From contig JAURVZ010000048.1 of the NCBI GenBank assembly GCA_030655215.1, positions 62,001 through 126,000 on the forward strand: 64,000 bases of DNA, read 5' to 3'. This DNA is from Pseudolabrys sp. GTDB lineage: Bacteria; Pseudomonadota; Alphaproteobacteria; Rhizobiales; Xanthobacteraceae. Below, piece by piece: positions 8,768 to 17,382 of this stretch. The position numbers and the translations under genes are program-made. Every line of letters starts with the position of its first letter. The first letter of the stretch is position 1. The notes beneath the pieces are model-generated. The model saw only the letters and a list, made by a program, of their open reading frames with translations, was not told the DNA's origin and ran no database searches.

Positions 8768-9432
8768 ACGCGACGAATACAGAGATGCCGGACGACATCG
8801 AAGCGCTGCTGCCCTGGCACGCCGCCGGCACATTGAGCAGCCGCGATGCCGCACGCGTCGAGAACGCGCTTGCCGCCGATCCTGAACTGGCCCGCCGCTA
8901 TGCGCTGGTACGGGAAGAGCTCGGCGAGACCATCGTGCTCAATGAAACACTCGGCGCGCCGTCGGCCAAGGCGCTGAATAAATTGTTTGCCAAGATCGAT
9001 GCCGAGCCGGCGCGCAAGATGGCGGGCGTACCCTTCGGCGCGCGCATGACATCTTTCTTCGCCAGCCTGTCGCCCCGCACTTTGTCGCTCGCCGGCAGCC
9101 TGGCGGCCTTACTCATTCTGGTGCAGGCAGGTTTCATCGCCAACAGCGTGATGAAAGGACAAGGTGCCGGCGGCTATGAGACGGCCTCGACATCGTCGAA
9201 GGATCCGGGCGTCGGCGCTTTCACCATGATCCGCTTTGCGCCGCAGGCGACGCAGGATGATGTCACCAAATTCCTCGACGCCAACAAGTTCGCGATCACT
9301 GCAGGGCCGCTGCCCGGCGGCTTCTATAAAGTGCGCGTGGCAGTGACCGGCCTGCCGAAGGCCGAGCTCGCGGCCATCGTCAAGAATATGCAGGAAGACA
9401 AAACGGTCGGTTTCGCCGCCACCAGCGACTAA
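8764..9432 (+). CDS. Membrane-anchored anti-sigma factor
   Basis: A 222-residue protein: an N-terminal cytosolic helical domain (IEALLPWHAAGTLSSRDAAR; residues about 10-75) of the type that clamps ECF sigma factors, a single transmembrane helix (LAGSLAALLILVQAGFIANS, about residues 107-128), and an extracytoplasmic domain ending FAATSD. The zinc-binding HxxxCxxC motif of many anti-sigma factors is absent. It overlaps the sigma gene by 4 bases, the standard arrangement for a cognate pair. The adjacent secreted-type protease is a candidate for acting on it or being under its control. Confidence 0.85.
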   Translation: MNATNTEMPDDIEALLPWHAAGTLSSRDAARVENALAADPELARRYALVREELGETIVLNETLGAPSAKALNKLFAKIDAEPARKMAGVPFGARMTSFFASLSPRTLSLAGSLAALLILVQAGFIANSVMKGQGAGGYETASTSSKDPGVGAFTMIRFAPQATQDDVTKFLDANKFAITAGPLPGGFYKVRVAVTGLPKAELAAIVKNMQEDKTVGFAATSD

Positions 9433-9444
9433 CAGGAGTTGGCC

Positions 9445-10935
9445 ATGCGCAGCACAAAGATCGCCCTGTTCGGTTTCGGCGTGGCTTTGATAGCGTCCCT
9501 GTCTGTTGGTCAGGCGGCGGCGCAAATGGCCGCGCCGCCACCGCCACCGCCCATGCCGACACCAACGCCGGGCGGCGGCGGTGGATTTTCCGGCGGCGGT
9601 GGACCCGGCTGGGGCGCGGCGATCCCTGGCATGATGATGGTGTTGCCGCATGTCGTGCCGCGCGAGTCGCGCGCCGCGCCGGGCGGACGCCGTTATATCG
9701 AGGAAGAAGAGATCATCGATGAACGGCCGCGCCGTCCGCGCCAGGCGCAGACTGCGCCGCGCCGCGCCAGCAATGCACCGCCCGCCGGCGAACGCCGGCT
9801 GGTGCCGGATGAAGTGGTCATCGAATTGCGCAATTCGGTGACGCCGCAGCAATTGCAAGCGTTGCAGACCCGTCACCGGCTGACACGGCTGGAATCGCAG
9901 GTGATGCAACTGTCCGGCACGACGATGTATCGCTGGCGCATTCCGGATCGCCGTACGGTGCCGAATGTCGTGCGCGCGCTGGAGGCCGACAACATCGTCG
10001 CCTCGGCGCAACCGAATTACCAATACACATTGCAGCAGACGCAGAACGCGGGCGATCCGGCGCAATATGAACTAGCAAAGCTGCGCCTGCGGGAGGCGCA
10101 TGGTCTCGCGCGCGGCGGCGACATCAAGATCGCGGTAATCGATTCCGGTGTAGATGCCGCGCATGCCGAACTCAGCGGCAGCATCGCCGAGAACTTCAAC
10201 GCGCTTGCCTCGCCGATGGCGGCGCATTCGCACGGCACCGCAATTGCCGGCCTGATCGCCGGGCATGGCAAGCTGCTCGGCGCGGCACCGAATGCCAAGA
10301 TCCTCGCGGTGCGCGCCTTCGATCCGGTCGGCGGCACGGCGCAAGGCACCACCTTCGCCATCCTTAAAGGTCTCGACTGGTCGGCGACGCAAGGCGCCCG
10401 CATCATCAATATGAGCTTTGCCGGGCCGAGCGATCCGGCAATGCACCGCGCGATGGAAGCCGCGTTCAAGAAGGGCATCGTGCTGATCGCCGCCGCCGGC
10501 AATGCCGGAGCAAAATCGCCACCGCTGTTTCCGGCCGCCGATGCCAATGTGATCGCTGTGTCGGCCACCGACTCCGAGGACAAATTGTTCGAGCAATCGA
10601 ACCGCGGCAACCATATTGCGGTGGCCGCGCCGGGCGCGCAGCTGATGGTGGCGACACCGGACGGCTATGACTTCTCGTCGGGCACATCCTATTCTTCAGC
10701 GACGGTCAGCGGCGTTGTGGCGCTCATGCTGGAGCGGCGTGGAGAACTCACACCGGCGCAGGTGCGCGGCATTTTGCAGGTCACCGCCAGGGATATCGGA
10801 CCGAAGGGCAAGGATGCGATGTTCGGCGCCGGGCTGACTGACGCTGTTTCGGCGCTTAACCCGCCGGAAGCGGCGCTGGCGGCAGCGGCGAAGCCCAAGC
10901 CGCCGGTCGAGCGCGTCAGCACTGGGGTACGCTAA
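9445..10935 (+). CDS. Secreted subtilisin-like (S8) serine protease
   Basis: Precursor of 496 residues. The ATG at 9445 is chosen because AGGAG (9434-9438) lies 6 bases upstream; a TTG two codons earlier is less likely. A signal peptide ends near AAAQ (about residue 27), followed by a Pro/Gly-rich low-complexity segment to about residue 60 and a propeptide-like domain (VPDEVVIELRNSVTPQQLQ, about 115-195). The catalytic triad is intact: Asp233 in AVIDSGVDAAH, His263 in HSHGTAIAGLIAG and Ser415 in SGTSYSSATVSG; the oxyanion Asn is in AAAGNAG. It is the third gene of the ECF operon, suggesting an envelope-stress or processing role. Confidence 0.93.
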   Translation: MRSTKIALFGFGVALIASLSVGQAAAQMAAPPPPPPMPTPTPGGGGGFSGGGGPGWGAAIPGMMMVLPHVVPRESRAAPGGRRYIEEEEIIDERPRRPRQAQTAPRRASNAPPAGERRLVPDEVVIELRNSVTPQQLQALQTRHRLTRLESQVMQLSGTTMYRWRIPDRRTVPNVVRALEADNIVASAQPNYQYTLQQTQNAGDPAQYELAKLRLREAHGLARGGDIKIAVIDSGVDAAHAELSGSIAENFNALASPMAAHSHGTAIAGLIAGHGKLLGAAPNAKILAVRAFDPVGGTAQGTTFAILKGLDWSATQGARIINMSFAGPSDPAMHRAMEAAFKKGIVLIAAAGNAGAKSPPLFPAADANVIAVSATDSEDKLFEQSNRGNHIAVAAPGAQLMVATPDGYDFSSGTSYSSATVSGVVALMLERRGELTPAQVRGILQVTARDIGPKGKDAMFGAGLTDAVSALNPPEAALAAAAKPKPPVERVSTGVR

Positions 10936-10937
10936 TC

Positions 10938-11894
10938 GTGACTGAGCAGCTTGCTATGCCGTTGCGCGTGACGCGCAACGAGAAGATTGCCGAAGGCATT
11001 CACACGCTTGAATTCCGCGCCGCGGAGGGTGAGACATTGCCCGCCTTTACCGCCGGCGCACATATCGCCATCACATTGCCGAACGGCCTCGTCCGCAAGT
11101 ACTCGCTGTGCGGCGACCCGGCCGAGCGCGGCTTCTACCAGATCGCGGTCAAGCGCGACGCCAGGGGCCGTGGTGGATCGATGGCGCTGATCGATAACAC
11201 CAAGGTTGGCGATGTGCTGATGGTGGCGCCGCCGATCAATGATTTCGGCCTGCCGCCGCGCGGCCAGGATTTCCTGTTCATCGCCGGCGGCATCGGCGTC
11301 ACGCCGATGGTGGCGATGATCCATGAATTGCGCGCCGCCGGGAAACGCTTCCGCCTGTTCTATTTCAACCGCACGCCGGAGATGACGGCGTTCCGCGACA
11401 TGCTGAGTGCTGAAGAACTGAAGGACGTCGTTGTCATTCATTATGACGAAGGCGACCCGACGCGCTCCTACGATTTGAAGCCGGTGCTGAAGGAACGGCA
11501 GAACCGCGAGCATCTCTATTGCTGCGGACCGCGGCCGTTGATGGAAGCGGTGCGGGCGATGACCGATCACTGGTCGCCGACCGCCGTACATTTCGAGGCG
11601 TTCAGCGATGCCGAGACGCACAAGGCCGGCGATACGCCGTTCACTGTGCGGCTGGCGCGCAGCGACAAGACGATCACGGTGCCGCCGGACAAGACCATTC
11701 TCGAAATGCTGCGCGACAACGGACTCGACGTACCGAGCTCCTGCGAAACCGGCACCTGCGGCACCTGCCGCACCAAGATGCTGGCCGGCGTTGCCGACCA
11801 CCGCGACCTGGTGCTGTCCGATCAGGAAAAGGCCGACACGATCATGATCTGCGTGTCGCGGGCGATGACCGGCGAGATCACGCTCGACAGGTGA
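10938..11894 (+). CDS. PDR/VanB-family oxidoreductase: flavin reductase with C-terminal 2Fe-2S ferredoxin domain
   Basis: A 318-residue electron-transfer protein. The FAD/FMN-binding barrel covers about residues 1-100 (GAHIAITLPNGLVRKYSLCG), the NAD(P)-binding domain about 105-220 (FIAGGIGVTPMVAMIHEL and YCCGPRPLMEAV) and a plant-type 2Fe-2S domain about 235-318 with cluster ligands in SCETGTCGTCRTK and a fourth Cys in MICVSRA. This is the reductase component layout of vanillate demethylase-type oxygenases, but no oxygenase gene is adjacent. The start is GTG at 10938, 2 bases past the protease stop, so it may be co-transcribed with the sigma operon. Substrate partner unknown. Confidence 0.9.
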   Translation: MTEQLAMPLRVTRNEKIAEGIHTLEFRAAEGETLPAFTAGAHIAITLPNGLVRKYSLCGDPAERGFYQIAVKRDARGRGGSMALIDNTKVGDVLMVAPPINDFGLPPRGQDFLFIAGGIGVTPMVAMIHELRAAGKRFRLFYFNRTPEMTAFRDMLSAEELKDVVVIHYDEGDPTRSYDLKPVLKERQNREHLYCCGPRPLMEAVRAMTDHWSPTAVHFEAFSDAETHKAGDTPFTVRLARSDKTITVPPDKTILEMLRDNGLDVPSSCETGTCGTCRTKMLAGVADHRDLVLSDQEKADTIMICVSRAMTGEITLDR

Positions 11895-11895
11895 G

Positions 11896-13872
11896 CTACT
11901 TGCCCTTCATGGCGACTACCAAAGCCGCCGACAGATCGTGCTGCGAATAGGGCTTCGACAGCCGCTCGAACTCAAAGGCCTTGCCGGAAGGCAGCTCGGC
12001 ATAGCCTGTCGCCATGATGATCGGCATCTTCGGCAATCTCTCTTGAACCTTGTGCGCCAGGTCGAGGCCATTCATCTGCGGCATGGCGTAGTCAGTAATG
12101 ACGACGTCAAAGGATGAATCGGCGTCGAGAATCTGCAGCGCTTCCATGCCGGACTTGGCCTCGGTGACGATATGGCCGAGATCGAGCAACATGTCGGCGG
12201 CGCCCATGCTGACCAGGATGTCGTCATCGACCAGCAGGACGCGCAACCCGCTCGACGTCACCGTCGGCGGCGCTTCAACCACCTTGACCTCCGCAGCATC
12301 GCGTTCGCTCGCGCGCGGCAGCCACAAGGTGACTGTCGTGCCCTTCCCCGGCGCGCTCTTGATGCGCATCATGCCGCCGGACTGCGCGGTGAAGCCGTGC
12401 ACCATGGACAGGCCCAGGCCGGTGCCCTTACCGATGCCCTTTGTCGTATAGAAAGGCTCCTGCGCGCGGGCGAGGGTTGCTTCGCTCATGCCTTCGCCGG
12501 TATCGGTCACGGTGACGCAGACATAGTCGTCGCGCAGCATGCCGTGCGCCTTGCCATTGGTCTCGTTGTGGCAGGCAATGGTCAGCGAGCCGCCATCCGG
12601 CATGGCGTCGCGCGCATTGACCGCGAGATTGATCAGCGCCAGTTCCAGCTGGTTGGCGTCGACTTCGACGCTGGCGACTTCCGGCGCGACATCGACATTG
12701 ATGGAAATGTTCGGCCCGACGGAATGGCGGACGAAATCCAGCATTTCCGGCATCAGGCGCTGCAGCGAGACAACAGTGACCTTCAGCTCTTGCCGGCGGG
12801 CGAAAGCCAGCAGCCGCGTCGTCAGCGTCGCGCCGCGTTCGGCGCCCTGGATGGCGCGATCGAGCAGACGCGCGACACGCGCATCGTCCGGCACTGCTTT
12901 CTTCAGCAGACCGAGGCTGCCGAGAATAATGGCGAGCAAATTGTTGAAGTCATGCGCGATGCCGCCGGTGAGCTGGCCGATGCTCTCCATCTTCTGCGAC
13001 TCGTGCAGCTGGCGCATGGCGACTTCGTTTTCCCGCGTGCGTTCCTCAACTCGCGTTTCTAGATCCTGATTGATTTTCTCAAGCGCATCGCGCGCTTCGC
13101 GCAAGGCGCGGTCGGAAGCGACACGCTCGCTGACGTCGCGCCATATGGTGGTGACGAAATCACGCTGGTCGGCGGTCCAATGCCCAAGCGACACTTCGAA
13201 TGAGCCGGACTCGCCGTCCTTGTATTTTCCGGTAACCCCGATGGCGCGGTCTGTTTCCGGGAAAACGGCGTCGTCGGCGAGATAAGACAACAAGGCGCTG
13301 TCCTTATCGAGCAACAGATCGATTTTCTGGCCGAGCAATTCGGACAGGCCGTAACCGAAGACGTCTTCAGCGGCGCCATTGGCCCACTGGATGGTGCGGT
13401 CGGGATTGATGGTGATGATCGCGTCCGGCGCCGAGTCGACAATGGCGTGGTAGCGCGCATTCTGCCGTTCGCGCAGGATGCGCTCGCGCGTCACCGCGAC
13501 GGTCACATCCGATACTTGCAGCAGGCAAAAGACCTGCGCATTGGAGACGACCGGGCGAACAACAATGTTGTGCAACAGCAGCTCGCCATGGCCGTCGCTC
13601 AGCGAGAACAGCTTGTTCAAGGTATGCGTCAGCACGCTGGAGCTGCCGGCAGCAAAGGAATCGTCGATCGCCGTGATCAGGCGCGGGCTTTGCAGGTCCG
13701 GGAAAACTTCGTGCAGCGTCTTGCCGATAACGTCCTTCGAAGGCCGGCCGGTGACGCGGGCCATCCAGTCGTTCCAGGCGACGACGCGGATATCGGAATC
13801 GAGCACGACAAGACCGATATCGACAGTGTCGAAAACCGGACCCAAGCCCAACGCTGCTACATTATCCAGCAT
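11896..13872 (-). CDS. Hybrid sensor histidine kinase (PAS-PAS-HisKA-HATPase-REC)
   Basis: About 658 residues from the ATG at 13872; a GTG at 13899 would add nine. Domain order: PAS (about 10-120, VFDTVDIGLVVLDSDIRVVA), a second PAS (about 140-250, SAPDAIITINPDRTIQWANG), a coiled segment, HisKA with GGIAHDFNNLLAIILGSLGL (His near 306), HATPase (INLAVNARDAMPDGG; GKGTGLGLSMVHG), and a C-terminal receiver (LLVDDDILVSMG; VVITDYAMPQMNG). No membrane segment is seen, so it is cytosolic. The start overlaps the end of the upstream cheC-like gene, tying it to the chemosensory operon, of which it is the last gene. It ends one base from the convergent reductase gene. Confidence 0.92.
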   Translation of the reverse strand: MLDNVAALGLGPVFDTVDIGLVVLDSDIRVVAWNDWMARVTGRPSKDVIGKTLHEVFPDLQSPRLITAIDDSFAAGSSSVLTHTLNKLFSLSDGHGELLLHNIVVRPVVSNAQVFCLLQVSDVTVAVTRERILRERQNARYHAIVDSAPDAIITINPDRTIQWANGAAEDVFGYGLSELLGQKIDLLLDKDSALLSYLADDAVFPETDRAIGVTGKYKDGESGSFEVSLGHWTADQRDFVTTIWRDVSERVASDRALREARDALEKINQDLETRVEERTRENEVAMRQLHESQKMESIGQLTGGIAHDFNNLLAIILGSLGLLKKAVPDDARVARLLDRAIQGAERGATLTTRLLAFARRQELKVTVVSLQRLMPEMLDFVRHSVGPNISINVDVAPEVASVEVDANQLELALINLAVNARDAMPDGGSLTIACHNETNGKAHGMLRDDYVCVTVTDTGEGMSEATLARAQEPFYTTKGIGKGTGLGLSMVHGFTAQSGGMMRIKSAPGKGTTVTLWLPRASERDAAEVKVVEAPPTVTSSGLRVLLVDDDILVSMGAADMLLDLGHIVTEAKSGMEALQILDADSSFDVVITDYAMPQMNGLDLAHKVQERLPKMPIIMATGYAELPSGKAFEFERLSKPYSQHDLSAALVVAMKGK

Positions 13873-14512
13873 GACCGACGGACTGTTTCTCAATTCCACT
13901 GATGAAGTCCGCCACGATCTCTTTCAAGGCATTAATCGAGGGCAGATCCATCAGCAAGGCGATGAAGCCGTGAATGTCGCGGTTCTTGATGTTGAAATCG
14001 ATGTAGAGAAAAAGAACGAGGTTGCCGCCGACGGTCTCCGAGCCAACTTCGAATAACGTCTCGCCATCGCCGCGCACGATCGTCGGCAGCGACATACGCA
14101 TGGTCTTGTGCAGCACATTGGCGATGGTCGCGAGGCAGCCGTTCAGGATGATGTTGCCGGTTTCCGCCAAAGCTTCCTGTTCGAGATCGATGACATCCTC
14201 GAGCGAATGCTCTTCGCCGACGATGGAGCGCACCAGTTCGAGACTTTGCGCCTCGGGGAAAATCAGGATGGCCTTGCCGGCGAACGGGCCATCGAAAGAT
14301 TGCTGAACGCCGACCAGTTTCCTGGTGTTGCCGCGCTCGACCAGTTTCGATGCAGCCTGCCGGCTGACGATCTTGACCGAAGGCACCGACAGAAGAACTT
14401 GCTCACCAACCATCTGGCGCAAACTGGCGGCAGCGCGGCTGACCCCCATATTGGCGATTTCCGCGAGTGCATCCTGTTCGATGTCGGTTAGTTCGCTGAC
14501 GTCTGCTGTCAT
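13862..14512 (-). CDS. cheC: CheC-family phosphatase of CheY-P
   Basis: A 216-residue protein carrying both conserved CheC half-sites: LAEIANMGVSRAAASLRQMV near the N-terminus and LAETGNIILNGCLATIAN in the middle, each with the E-x-x-N pattern that CheC/CheX/FliY phosphatases use to dephosphorylate CheY. No FliY-type C-terminal flagellar domain. It lies between a CheY gene (4-base ATGA overlap at its start) and the hybrid kinase. Its closest visible relative is the divergent gene at 23965-24597, so the locus has two. CheD, the usual CheC partner, is not present in the window. Confidence 0.86.
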   Translation of the reverse strand: MTADVSELTDIEQDALAEIANMGVSRAAASLRQMVGEQVLLSVPSVKIVSRQAASKLVERGNTRKLVGVQQSFDGPFAGKAILIFPEAQSLELVRSIVGEEHSLEDVIDLEQEALAETGNIILNGCLATIANVLHKTMRMSLPTIVRGDGETLFEVGSETVGGNLVLFLYIDFNIKNRDIHGFIALLMDLPSINALKEIVADFISGIEKQSVGHAG

Positions 14513-14892
14513 CTCGCCGCCGTTTTAAGCCTGAGCGCGGCACCGGACAAAAACGATCCAAGGGCCTCATCTGTCAGAGGCTTAGCGATGAAGGCGGCGT
14601 TTAGTTCCCGGGCGCGGCTGATTATCTCATCCTGCATGTTCGCTGAAACGACCGCGACCGGCATGGCCGGGTACGCTGTGCGAACACGGGCAAGCAGTTC
14701 CAGTCCGTCAATGCCGGGCATGTTGAAATCGACCAGGGCGATATCGACAGATTCCTTTGCCACGGCGGCCAAAGCCTCGTCCGAATTTGTCGCCTCGACC
14801 AGTGTCCAATCAGGCCGTATGCGGCGCAGGGAACTGGCCATCACCATGCGGGCAAGCTTGCTGTCATCGACGATGAGGACTTTATGCGCCAT
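14509..14892 (-). CDS. Single-domain response regulator (CheY-like)
   Basis: A stand-alone receiver domain of 127 residues from the ATG at 14892 (MAHKVLIVDDSKLARMVMAS); an upstream ATG at 14952 would add 20 unlikely residues and run into the preceding gene. Acidic pocket D9/D10, phosphorylation site D55 in ALVDFNMPGIDG, and the conserved Lys in AAFIAKPLTDEAL are all present. No output domain. The stop overlaps the cheC start. It probably receives phosphate from CheA or the hybrid kinase; the second CheY in the operon (17379-17789) may divide the work as target and phosphate sink. Confidence 0.9.
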   Translation of the reverse strand: MAHKVLIVDDSKLARMVMASSLRRIRPDWTLVEATNSDEALAAVAKESVDIALVDFNMPGIDGLELLARVRTAYPAMPVAVVSANMQDEIISRARELNAAFIAKPLTDEALGSFLSGAALRLKTAAR

Positions 14893-14935
14893 TGAACTTT
14901 CTCGAAAAACCAAGGTTTGCGTCGTTAGAGCCTGT

Positions 14936-15157
14936 TTACAGCCATTTCGCAATCCAGCCGTCGCCGCAGGGCCCGGTGGGGACCGCGCCGGCGGCCATCA
15001 GGACCTGAACCACGGCTGTGTGGGGTTTTTGACACTGCGACCAGTCAACCGGGGACTTAGGGCTGGCCAGCAGGAGTTGCAACAGCGGTTCGGCATCCTC
15101 GACCGGGCATGCGCCCTCAAGGTGAATAGTTCCATCGTCGGCCCGGCGGATGGTCAT
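14936..15157 (-). CDS. Small STAS-like protein of the chemosensory operon
   Basis: A 73-residue acidic protein starting MTIRRADDGTIHLEGACPVE with the pattern VDWSQCQKPHTAVVQVLMAA and a final DGWIAKWL. The strand-then-helix pattern and the W-x-x-C-x-x-x-H-T-A-V-V-Q segment recall small STAS-type anti-anti-sigma folds encoded next to cheA in related clusters, but at 73 residues it is shorter than a normal STAS domain (about 100). It overlaps the cheA stop by 4 bases, so it is translationally coupled to CheA. Function unknown; a CheA- or CheY-binding adaptor is a guess. Confidence 0.6.
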   Translation of the reverse strand: MTIRRADDGTIHLEGACPVEDAEPLLQLLLASPKSPVDWSQCQKPHTAVVQVLMAAGAVPTGPCGDGWIAKWL

Positions 15158-17382
15158 GGCATGATCTCCTTGACGTCAAGAACCAGCAGAACCTGGCCAT
15201 TGCCGAGCAAGGTCGTCCCGGCGTAACCGCGGGCGCCGGAGAGCAGGCCCTGCATCGGCTTGAGCACCACTTCGAGCCGTTCGCCAATGGCGTCGATTTC
15301 GAAGGCAGCGGTGCGACCGCCACTCTCGGCAATCAGGAACAAGCGCGAAGCGGCGGCCGGGTTTACCGGCAACCGCATCAGTTCGGCGAGAGAAACGACA
15401 GGCACGACCTGATCACGCAGCACGAAACCTTCATTGTTCTTGATGCGGTTGATGCGGTCGGGCGACAGCCGCACCGTCTCGGAGACGGCGTCCATCGAGA
15501 TGCCAAAGGATTGCCCGCCCGCCTGCACCACCATGATGCGCGACATGGAGATGGTCATTGGCATGTCGAGCCGCACCGATGTGCCGGCGCCGACCTTGCT
15601 GGCCAGCGTGACGCGGCCGCCCATGCGCTCGACGGCGGTGCGCACCACGTCCATGCCGATGCCGCGGCCGGAGACGTCGGAGATTGTCTCGGCGGTCGAG
15701 AAGCCGGCGGCGAAGATGAGATCGATGACATGTTCGTCGGTGAGCGCGGCCAGTTCATCGGCGGGCAAGAGTTGTTTGTCGGCGGCGCGCCGGCGGATGG
15801 CGGATGGATCGATGCCACGGCCATCATCATGAACATCAACATGGAATCGGTCGCCGGCGCGCGAGGCGGCAATGGTGATGGTCGCCTGTTCCGGCTTGCC
15901 GGCGGCGCTACGCTGCTCCGGCGTCTCGATGCCGTGATCGACGGCATTGCGGACGAGATGGACCATCGGCTCGAAAAGGCGGTCGACGATGGTCTTGTCG
16001 GCTTCCGTGTTCTCGCCCTGTGTGACCAGATTGACGGTCTTGTTCAGTTGCCTGGCCACGTCGCGTATCAGGCGCGGGAATGAGCGGAAAACCTGCGCCA
16101 CCGAGATCATGCGCAGTTGCAGGATGCTGCCGTGCAGTTCGATTACAAGCCGGTCGATGGCGTCCTGATCACGGCGCAGCGCGGCATCGCCTGTGCCGCC
16201 GGTCGCCTTGACCGAATGCGCCAGCGCATTCTTGGCGACGATCAGCTCGCCGGCCAGATTGACAAGCGCTTCGATCTTGTCCTCGCTGACCCGCAACATG
16301 CGCTCGGCCGGGCGGTCGCCGGTGTCAGTGCGCGGCGTATCCGGCGCGGTGCTGGTGGTCAGCCCGGCCAAAGCCTGTTCGATGGCGTCGGATACAGCGT
16401 CGTTGCGCTCGACAGCATCGGCGATTGACGTCAAACCGCCCGAGCGCAACGCGTTCAGCGCGGTCCGGCGGGCCGCGCCGATGCGTCCGGCTAGACCTTC
16501 GGGCTTGTCGGTGACGCGCAGCAATTCGAGCTGTGCCTCAAGGACGATATGGATAAGCGAGGCGTCTTGCGCAGGCTTGGCGCTCACCGGCGCAGAAGGC
16601 AGCGCCGACTCGGGCACGGTGGCGATGCGCACCTGATCCGGCACCATGCGGAAGATCTTGAAGATGTCGTCCCGCTCGCTGGCGGCAATCGCCTGAAGCC
16701 GCAGATTGCAGGCGTAAGGGTCGAGCTCGGCCAAAGGCGGAAACGGCTCGCGCGGCTCGATGTGGAAGGCGAGCAGGCCGGGCACCTGCCGCATCAATTC
16801 GAGCGGATCGTCACCATTGAAGAAGCAGCCCGGTATCGGCTCATAGGCAATCGAATGCAAGGTGGTCGTGCCGCTTCGCAGATGTTCGGCAATCTTGTCG
16901 CGCGATCTGTCGAGCAGGCGAACAACCCAGTCCGCCGTCTCACCTTTAGCAACCGGTGCCGTCACCTTCGGAGCCGGAGCAACAACGGCTGCATTGTCCG
17001 CGGGCAGAAATGTGCGCAAACGCTCGGCCATCGACCGTGCGGCTTCACCGGCATCGGCCGGCAAAGCCGCTGCCTCCTCAAAGTCATCGACCCAACGCGA
17101 CACCTGATCGAGACAGGCCAGCGACAGATCGACGATCTCGCCATTGGCGGCAACAGAGCCGCCGCGCACCGCCGTCAGCAAATCCTCGGCCGCATGCAGA
17201 AGCAGCGTCATGGCCGGCAGTTCAACGACACCAGCCGAACCCTTGAGCGTATGAAACGCACGGAAAACGCGGTCGATATGCGCGGCGGAGGTGCTGTCGC
17301 GCTCCAGCGAGATGAGATCGTCGGTCGCCTGCCGAACGAGCTCGCGCGCTTCGGTGACGAACTGCTGCTGGAGTTCGTTCAT
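15154..17382 (-). CDS. cheA: Chemotaxis-type histidine kinase CheA
   Basis: Central kinase of the cluster, 742 residues. Hpt domain at about 1-110 with phosphorylated His44 in FRAFHTLKGSAG. A middle domain at about 160-265 contains GDDPLELMRQVPGLLAFH and does not look like the ordinary CheY-binding P2. Dimerisation helices start at about 365 (LRVSEDKIEALVNLAGELIV). The ATPase domain has LVRNAVDHGIETPEQR, DDGRGIDPSAIRR and GRGIGMDVVRTAVERMGG. A CheW-like domain occupies the last 130 residues (SMSRIMVVQAGGQSFGISMD). It has no C-terminal receiver. ATGA overlaps link it to cheY upstream and the STAS-like gene downstream. Confidence 0.96.
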   Translation of the reverse strand: MNELQQQFVTEARELVRQATDDLISLERDSTSAAHIDRVFRAFHTLKGSAGVVELPAMTLLLHAAEDLLTAVRGGSVAANGEIVDLSLACLDQVSRWVDDFEEAAALPADAGEAARSMAERLRTFLPADNAAVVAPAPKVTAPVAKGETADWVVRLLDRSRDKIAEHLRSGTTTLHSIAYEPIPGCFFNGDDPLELMRQVPGLLAFHIEPREPFPPLAELDPYACNLRLQAIAASERDDIFKIFRMVPDQVRIATVPESALPSAPVSAKPAQDASLIHIVLEAQLELLRVTDKPEGLAGRIGAARRTALNALRSGGLTSIADAVERNDAVSDAIEQALAGLTTSTAPDTPRTDTGDRPAERMLRVSEDKIEALVNLAGELIVAKNALAHSVKATGGTGDAALRRDQDAIDRLVIELHGSILQLRMISVAQVFRSFPRLIRDVARQLNKTVNLVTQGENTEADKTIVDRLFEPMVHLVRNAVDHGIETPEQRSAAGKPEQATITIAASRAGDRFHVDVHDDGRGIDPSAIRRRAADKQLLPADELAALTDEHVIDLIFAAGFSTAETISDVSGRGIGMDVVRTAVERMGGRVTLASKVGAGTSVRLDMPMTISMSRIMVVQAGGQSFGISMDAVSETVRLSPDRINRIKNNEGFVLRDQVVPVVSLAELMRLPVNPAAASRLFLIAESGGRTAAFEIDAIGERLEVVLKPMQGLLSGARGYAGTTLLGNGQVLLVLDVKEIMP

